Part shown: positions 5,970 through 9,804 of the stretch, piece by piece
How the letters are laid out: each line of letters starts with the position of its first letter
How positions within the stretch are numbered: position 1 is the first letter of the stretch
NCBI GenBank assembly: GCA_029256005.1
Contig: JAQSYS010000040.1
Span: 1 to 9,804 of the forward strand
Length of the DNA stretch: 9,804 nt
Direction: 5' to 3'
Source: Sedimentibacter sp.
GTDB taxonomy: Bacteria; Bacillota; Clostridia; Tissierellales; Sedimentibacteraceae
Made by a program: the position numbers and the translations under genes
The notes under the pieces: model-generated
Databases searched by the model: none
Told to the model about the DNA's origin: nothing
Seen by the model: the letters and a program-made list of their open reading frames with translations, nothing else

Positions 5970-7007
5970 TTATTTAATCAGCATGGCATCGCCAAAGCTG
6001 AAAAATCTATATTTTTCTTCTACTGCTATTTTATATGCATTCATTATTTTTTCCTTGTCTGCCAATGCGCTTACAAGCATTACAAGAGTTGATTCAGGTA
6101 AATGGAAATTAGTAATCAATGAGTCAACAACCTTGTATTCATATCCAGGGAATATAAAAATATCTGTCCATCCCTTTTGAGCACATAATAAACCATTTTC
6201 ATCTCCGATGGTCTCCAATGTCCTTGTACTTGTTGTTCCTACTGATATTACTTTTTTCCCATTTCTCTTAGCGATATTGATTTTTTCGGCTTCCTCATCT
6301 GTTAGTTCATAATACTCTGAATGCATTTTATGTTCAGATATGTATTCCGCCTTTACAGGTCTAAAAGTGCCAAGACCCACATGAAGAGTCAGTCTTGCAA
6401 TGTTAACTCCATTGTCTTCTATCTTTTTTAACAATTCATCATTGAAGTGAAGTCCTGCTGTAGGTGCAGCAGCTGAACCGGGATTTTTAGCGTAAATGGT
6501 CTGATACCTATTCTTATCCTCAAGCTTTTCATGAATGTATGGTGGAAGAGGCATCTCCCCAAGAATGTCCAATATCTCTTCAAATATTCCCTTGTATTCA
6601 AATTCTATGATTCTATTACCATCTTCTTCTACTTCGAGTATTTTTCCTGAAAGTAAATTTTCCTTAAAAATTATCTTAGCGCCAACCTTTGCCTTTTTAC
6701 CAGGCTTAACCAAGATCTCCCACTTATTATCGTCAATTCTTTTAAGTAAAAGTATTTCAATTAATGCACCTGTATCTTCTCTTGTTCCGTAAAGTCTTGC
6801 CGGAAGCACCTTTGTGTCATTTATTACAAGGCAGTCGCCCTCTTGTAAATAATCGATTATATCAAAAAAATGCTTGTGTTCTACTTCTCCAGTTTTCTTA
6901 TCAAGAACTAACAGCCTTGAATGATCTCTTTTTTTTATTGGTGTCTGAGCTATAAGTTCTTCTGGTAAATCATAGTAAAAATCGCTTGTTTTAAAATCGT
7001 TTATCAT
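5970..7007 (-). CDS. queA: S-adenosylmethionine:tRNA ribosyltransferase-isomerase
   Basis: A full-length 345-residue QueA, which transfers and isomerises the ribosyl group of SAM onto preQ1 already in tRNA, making epoxyqueuosine. Family blocks seen in order: FYYDLPEELIAQTP (10-23), NDTKVLPARL (63-72), MPLPPYI (152-158), PTAGLHF (182-188), HVGLGTFRPV (209-218), VGTTSTRTLE (256-265), NFHLPESTLVMLVSA (300-314) and RFFSFGDAMLI (334-344). The ATG overlaps the stop of the upstream SpoIID-like gene by 4 nt (ATGA, 7007-7004), a translational-coupling arrangement. A TGGAG (7022-7018) lies 10 nt upstream inside that gene. It works directly before QueG/QueH-type reduction, which is not encoded here. Confidence 0.98.
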   Translation of the reverse strand: MINDFKTSDFYYDLPEELIAQTPIKKRDHSRLLVLDKKTGEVEHKHFFDIIDYLQEGDCLVINDTKVLPARLYGTREDTGALIEILLLKRIDDNKWEILVKPGKKAKVGAKIIFKENLLSGKILEVEEDGNRIIEFEYKGIFEEILDILGEMPLPPYIHEKLEDKNRYQTIYAKNPGSAAAPTAGLHFNDELLKKIEDNGVNIARLTLHVGLGTFRPVKAEYISEHKMHSEYYELTDEEAEKINIAKRNGKKVISVGTTSTRTLETIGDENGLLCAQKGWTDIFIFPGYEYKVVDSLITNFHLPESTLVMLVSALADKEKIMNAYKIAVEEKYRFFSFGDAMLIK

Positions 7008-8719
7008 TTAATAGTTACTCCAGTATAGTAATGTTCTAAAATTTCATTATATGTAAATCCTTCTGCTGCCATTTGTTTAGCTCCGTACTGACTCATTCCG
7101 ATGCCATGTCCCCATCCTCTGCCTTGAAAGTTATAATCTGAAGAGCTTGTTTCTAGTACAGAAACTCCCTTTGCACTAATAACTGCAACTTTATCCAAGT
7201 TTGCTTTATTTGTGCCAGAATTGGTTATTAAATATTTTCCTGTAATTCCTCCCGAGCCTAAATTACTTTCAGTCTTGTTATCTTCTTCACTAGTTGTATT
7301 TTTATCCGTTATCGAGTCCATTATTCCCCCTCTTGAAGGGACAGTTTTAGTTTCCTCTGAATCATCTTTATTGTCAAAAGTATATTCATTGGTAAAATAA
7401 AATACACTTCCATTTTCAATTGTGAACCATGAACTCATAAGCCCTAGAAGAAGTCTTGCATTTTCTTTCTTGTATACAAGTTCTCCAATATCAGTAGAAA
7501 ATATGCATTCTATAACTCTGTTATTTTCTGATACCTTGGTTATTTCAATTGAATATAATTCACTTACGTTATGTCCATCATCCTTTAATTTTTTAATGAT
7601 TTCATTTTTTTGATATGACTTTTGCCATTGGTTGTAAGGCGAACCTGATCTGTCTGAAAATGCATCCTCAACCCCCACTAAGTAAGGAAGATTTTCAAAC
7701 CAAACATTTCCTGAATTTTCAGTACTGCCTCCGCTGGTAGAATGATAAAATGCTTGAATCAACTTATCATTATAATAAATCATTTCACCTCTCGTTTCAT
7801 TTACAGCATTAGTTGTTGCTTCTTTTTCAGAAATAAATCCTCTGTATACTTGACTGTTCTGATTGTCATCCATGTCGTATCCATATGACGCATTCGGGTT
7901 TATATTTGCAACAGCATAGGTTCTTGCAGCAACTGCTTGCGCCTTCAAGGACTCCATACCCCATGATGCAGAAATTTCATTTGGCACTACACCATACAAA
8001 TAGTTTTCTAAGTCTACATAATTAATTGAAATCAACTTTGAATTTTCAATTATCTTAAAGCCAATTAATCCTCTGAAAGGTTTTTTGTCAATGTCTATCA
8101 TATCACCTGATTCATCATCATTATATGAGGAAAAATATATATTCATCTCATTATCATACATAAAAACTGCGTTGTTGTCTTGATTATATACAACAATATT
8201 TTTCATATTTGAGCTTACTGCTTCACCTTCATAACCATTATTATTCAACTCATCCAATAATTCCTGTGCTTCATCAATATTTGTATAGTTACCACCGTAA
8301 ATCTTAAAGCCTTCACTGCTAATCTGAGGATAAAAGTCAGCATTGAATATTTCTTCCATTTCCATAGCTTCTTCCATAGCCTCATCATAGGAAGAAAAAT
8401 CTTTGTTTACAACAACATGATTAGGTCCGTAAGCAGCTGATTCCTTATTTCCGGCAATATTAAAGTTACCGTCAAAATATGAATCAAGAAGTACGCTGAC
8501 ATCAGTTTCTTCTAATTTAAATAATTCATCAGGATCATTGTTTAATTCATAAACAGATATGTGTTCATATGCTTTCAACGAAGCCTGTTCATTGAAAAGT
8601 CTTGGTGATCTTATTCTCACTCTCACATATTCTTCACTTGAAGCAGCAAAGCAAGCAGAAATTGAAAACAATAATGTCAAAACAATTATAGCGATTATCT
8701 TTTGTATAAGTTTTCTCAT
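7004..8719 (-). CDS. Exported SpoIID/LytB-domain protein (putative peptidoglycan lytic transglycosylase)
   Basis: A 571-residue protein with an N-terminal export signal (basic MRKLIQK, hydrophobic 8-21). ISAC at 20-23 fits a lipobox, so it may be a lipoprotein; cleavage near Ala25 by signal peptidase I is the alternative. Residues about 100-170 resemble a SPOR-like fold used for binding denuded glycan (weak, by eye). The SpoIID/LytB domain starts near 235: YLYGVVPNEISASWGMESLKA (catalytic-type Glu248), AVAARTYA (262-269), AFYHSTSGG (323-331), and closing GRGWGHGIGMSQYGA (533-547). SpoIID cleaves stem-less glycan strands during engulfment, but related domains occur in non-sporulation proteins. 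A low-complexity, polar stretch (about 445-495) interrupts the domain near its end. It begins 6 nt after the ruvB stop and overlaps queA by 4 nt. Its role in this operon is unknown, and I would not call it spoIID proper. Confidence 0.9.
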   Translation of the reverse strand: MRKLIQKIIAIIVLTLLFSISACFAASSEEYVRVRIRSPRLFNEQASLKAYEHISVYELNNDPDELFKLEETDVSVLLDSYFDGNFNIAGNKESAAYGPNHVVVNKDFSSYDEAMEEAMEMEEIFNADFYPQISSEGFKIYGGNYTNIDEAQELLDELNNNGYEGEAVSSNMKNIVVYNQDNNAVFMYDNEMNIYFSSYNDDESGDMIDIDKKPFRGLIGFKIIENSKLISINYVDLENYLYGVVPNEISASWGMESLKAQAVAARTYAVANINPNASYGYDMDDNQNSQVYRGFISEKEATTNAVNETRGEMIYYNDKLIQAFYHSTSGGSTENSGNVWFENLPYLVGVEDAFSDRSGSPYNQWQKSYQKNEIIKKLKDDGHNVSELYSIEITKVSENNRVIECIFSTDIGELVYKKENARLLLGLMSSWFTIENGSVFYFTNEYTFDNKDDSEETKTVPSRGGIMDSITDKNTTSEEDNKTESNLGSGGITGKYLITNSGTNKANLDKVAVISAKGVSVLETSSSDYNFQGRGWGHGIGMSQYGAKQMAAEGFTYNEILEHYYTGVTIK

Positions 8720-8725
8720 ATTTAC

Positions 8726-9763
8726 CTACCCTTCTAAATCTAATGTCATCTGGTTTGTATTTATTTTGGTTTTATTAACATGCTTATAACCTAACTCTGT
8801 AACAACTCTCCCTCTTGGAGTTCGGTTTAAATATCCTATTTGCAGCAAATATGGTTCATATACATCCTCTATAGTACCTTTTTCTTCACCAATAGAAGCC
8901 GCTAGGGTATCAAGTCCTACAGGACCACCCTTATAAAAATCAATTATTGTATTTAAAATCTTTCTATCAAGCTTATCCAAACCCATTTCATCTATTTCAA
9001 ACATTTTAAGAGCCTTATCAGCAGTGTCTGTATCTATTATTCCGCTGCTTCTTACTATTGCATAGTCTCTGACACGCTTTAAAAGACGATTGGCAATTCT
9101 AGGAGTTCCCCTTGAACGCCTTGCTATTTCTTCAGCACCTTTTTCATCAATTTCAATTTTGATAATTCCAGCAGATCTTAACACAATTTCCTTTAGATCC
9201 GCAGCATTATAAAAATCCAGATTACACATTACTCCAAATCGATCCCTTAAAGGAGAGGCAAGCATTCCTGATCTAGTAGTAGCACCTATCAACGTAAACT
9301 TAGGTAAATCAAGCCTTATAGATCGTGCAGAAGGCCCCTTTCCAATAATTATGTCCAATGCATAATCCTCAAGTGCAGGATATAATATTTCTTCAACATT
9401 TTTATTGATTCTATGTATTTCATCTATGAAAAGAACATCATTCTCATTTAAATTCGTTAATATTGCAGCCAAGTCTCCCTGCCTTTCAATTGCAGGACCT
9501 GATGTCACTCTAATATTTACGCCCATTTCATTAGAAATTATATTTGCAAGAGTAGTCTTGCCAAGTCCTGGAGGGCCTGAAAGAAGCACATGATCTAAAG
9601 GCTGGTTTCTCATTTTCGCTGATTCAATGAAAATGTTCAAAACTTCTTTCACTTTGTTTTGACCAATATATTGAGTGAGTTTTTGTGGCCTTAAATTAAG
9701 TTCTAAGTCCTCTTCTCCATTATTTACAGTACTGGCTGTTACTTCATTTTCTCTATCAAACAT
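8726..9763 (-). CDS. ruvB: Holliday junction branch migration ATPase RuvB
   Basis: A complete RuvB of 345 residues counted from the ATG. This AAA+ motor forms hexamers and, with RuvA, drives Holliday junction migration in recombination and repair. Motifs: Walker A GPPGLGKT (63-70), Walker B FIDEIHR (112-118, Asp114-Glu115), sensor 1 GATTR (160-164), arginine-finger segment LRDRFG (172-177), sensor 2 GTPRIANRLL (219-228), and the C-terminal winged helix ending in LNRTPRGRVVTELGY. An in-frame GTG at 9766 is possible. The ATG at 9763 is preferred because the AGGCAGG purine stretch (9777-9771) ends 7 nt upstream and the preceding stop codon is at 9768-9766. The Shine-Dalgarno match is weak, so coupling to the upstream gene is likely. 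Confidence 0.98.
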   Translation of the reverse strand: MFDRENEVTASTVNNGEEDLELNLRPQKLTQYIGQNKVKEVLNIFIESAKMRNQPLDHVLLSGPPGLGKTTLANIISNEMGVNIRVTSGPAIERQGDLAAILTNLNENDVLFIDEIHRINKNVEEILYPALEDYALDIIIGKGPSARSIRLDLPKFTLIGATTRSGMLASPLRDRFGVMCNLDFYNAADLKEIVLRSAGIIKIEIDEKGAEEIARRSRGTPRIANRLLKRVRDYAIVRSSGIIDTDTADKALKMFEIDEMGLDKLDRKILNTIIDFYKGGPVGLDTLAASIGEEKGTIEDVYEPYLLQIGYLNRTPRGRVVTELGYKHVNKTKINTNQMTLDLEG

Positions 9764-9765
9764 CA

Positions 9766-9804
9766 CTATACCTGCCTGTTAATATTTTTTAATGCTTCTT
9801 TTAT
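9766..9804 (-). CDS. ruvA: 3' tip of the upstream gene, probably ruvA
   Basis: Only 12 codons and a TAG stop are inside the window. The translated tail IKEALKNINRQV has the helical character of the RuvA C-terminal domain III, and the stop is 2 nt before the ruvB ATG. ruvA directly upstream of ruvB is the usual order. The other two minus-strand frames have stops within these 39 bases. The identification rests on context more than on sequence. Confidence 0.55.
   Translation of the reverse strand: MKEALKNINRQV

Noticed and set aside
5902..9593. Plus-strand open frames opposite tgt, queA, the SpoIID-like gene and ruvB (for example 5902-6180, 6535-6792, 7212-7400, 8559-8789, 9405-9593)
   Set aside because: They are antisense to well-conserved genes, show no recognisable domain, and are explained as shadows.
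1..9804. CRISPR arrays, transposases, att sites, tRNA or rRNA genes
   Set aside because: No regularly spaced repeats, transposase motifs, or tRNA/rRNA-like conserved segments were found on either strand.

Overview
The window is AT-rich, uses strong GGAGG-type ribosome binding sites, and carries a SCIFF peptide gene with its radical SAM maturase, a pairing that is a hallmark of the class Clostridia. With the gene order ruvA-ruvB-(SpoIID-like)-queA-tgt-yajC, this points to a low-GC anaerobic Firmicute (Clostridia or Tissierellia). Genus cannot be told from the window alone.

Right part (about 4490-9804, all minus strand): a tightly packed operon reads right to left. It holds the 3' tip of ruvA, then ruvB (Holliday junction branch migration motor), an exported SpoIID/LytB-domain protein, queA and tgt (queuosine modification of tRNA), and yajC (SecDF-YajC translocase accessory). 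Neighbouring genes overlap by 4 nt or are separated by 2-9 nt, so this looks like one transcript. It ends against the ATPase gene at a shared hairpin terminator near 4438-4472.

Middle (about 1530-4472, plus strand): a self-contained metal-efflux unit. A TTGACA-N17-TAAAGT promoter leads directly into a yybP-ykoY (Mn2+-sensing) riboswitch. The 3' strand of its P1 helix is also part of a long intrinsic terminator, which is the arrangement of a transcriptional ON switch. Downstream is an 894-residue P-type ATPase of the SERCA/PMCA-like P2 type with all catalytic motifs intact. The riboswitch suggests that Mn2+ export is its physiological job.

Left part (1-1523, minus strand): a four-helix membrane protein of the TIGR04086 type, then scfA (46-residue six-cysteine SCIFF ranthipeptide precursor, short enough to be missed by ORF calling), then the 5' two thirds or less of scfB, the SCIFF thioether-forming radical SAM maturase, cut by the window edge. 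A hairpin terminator lies between scfA and scfB and probably sets peptide above enzyme. The scfA leader contains several inverted repeats that may form a folded 5' UTR.

In many Clostridia the tgt-yajC and TIGR04086-scfA-scfB blocks are, as I recall, close neighbours of secD-secF. Here the riboswitch-ATPase unit sits between them in the opposite orientation, which looks like an insertion into an otherwise conserved neighbourhood. The window shows no transposase, CRISPR array, rRNA or tRNA. All genes belong to known families; the less-explored points are the regulation of scfA/scfB, the TIGR04086 partner protein and the SpoIID-like protein.
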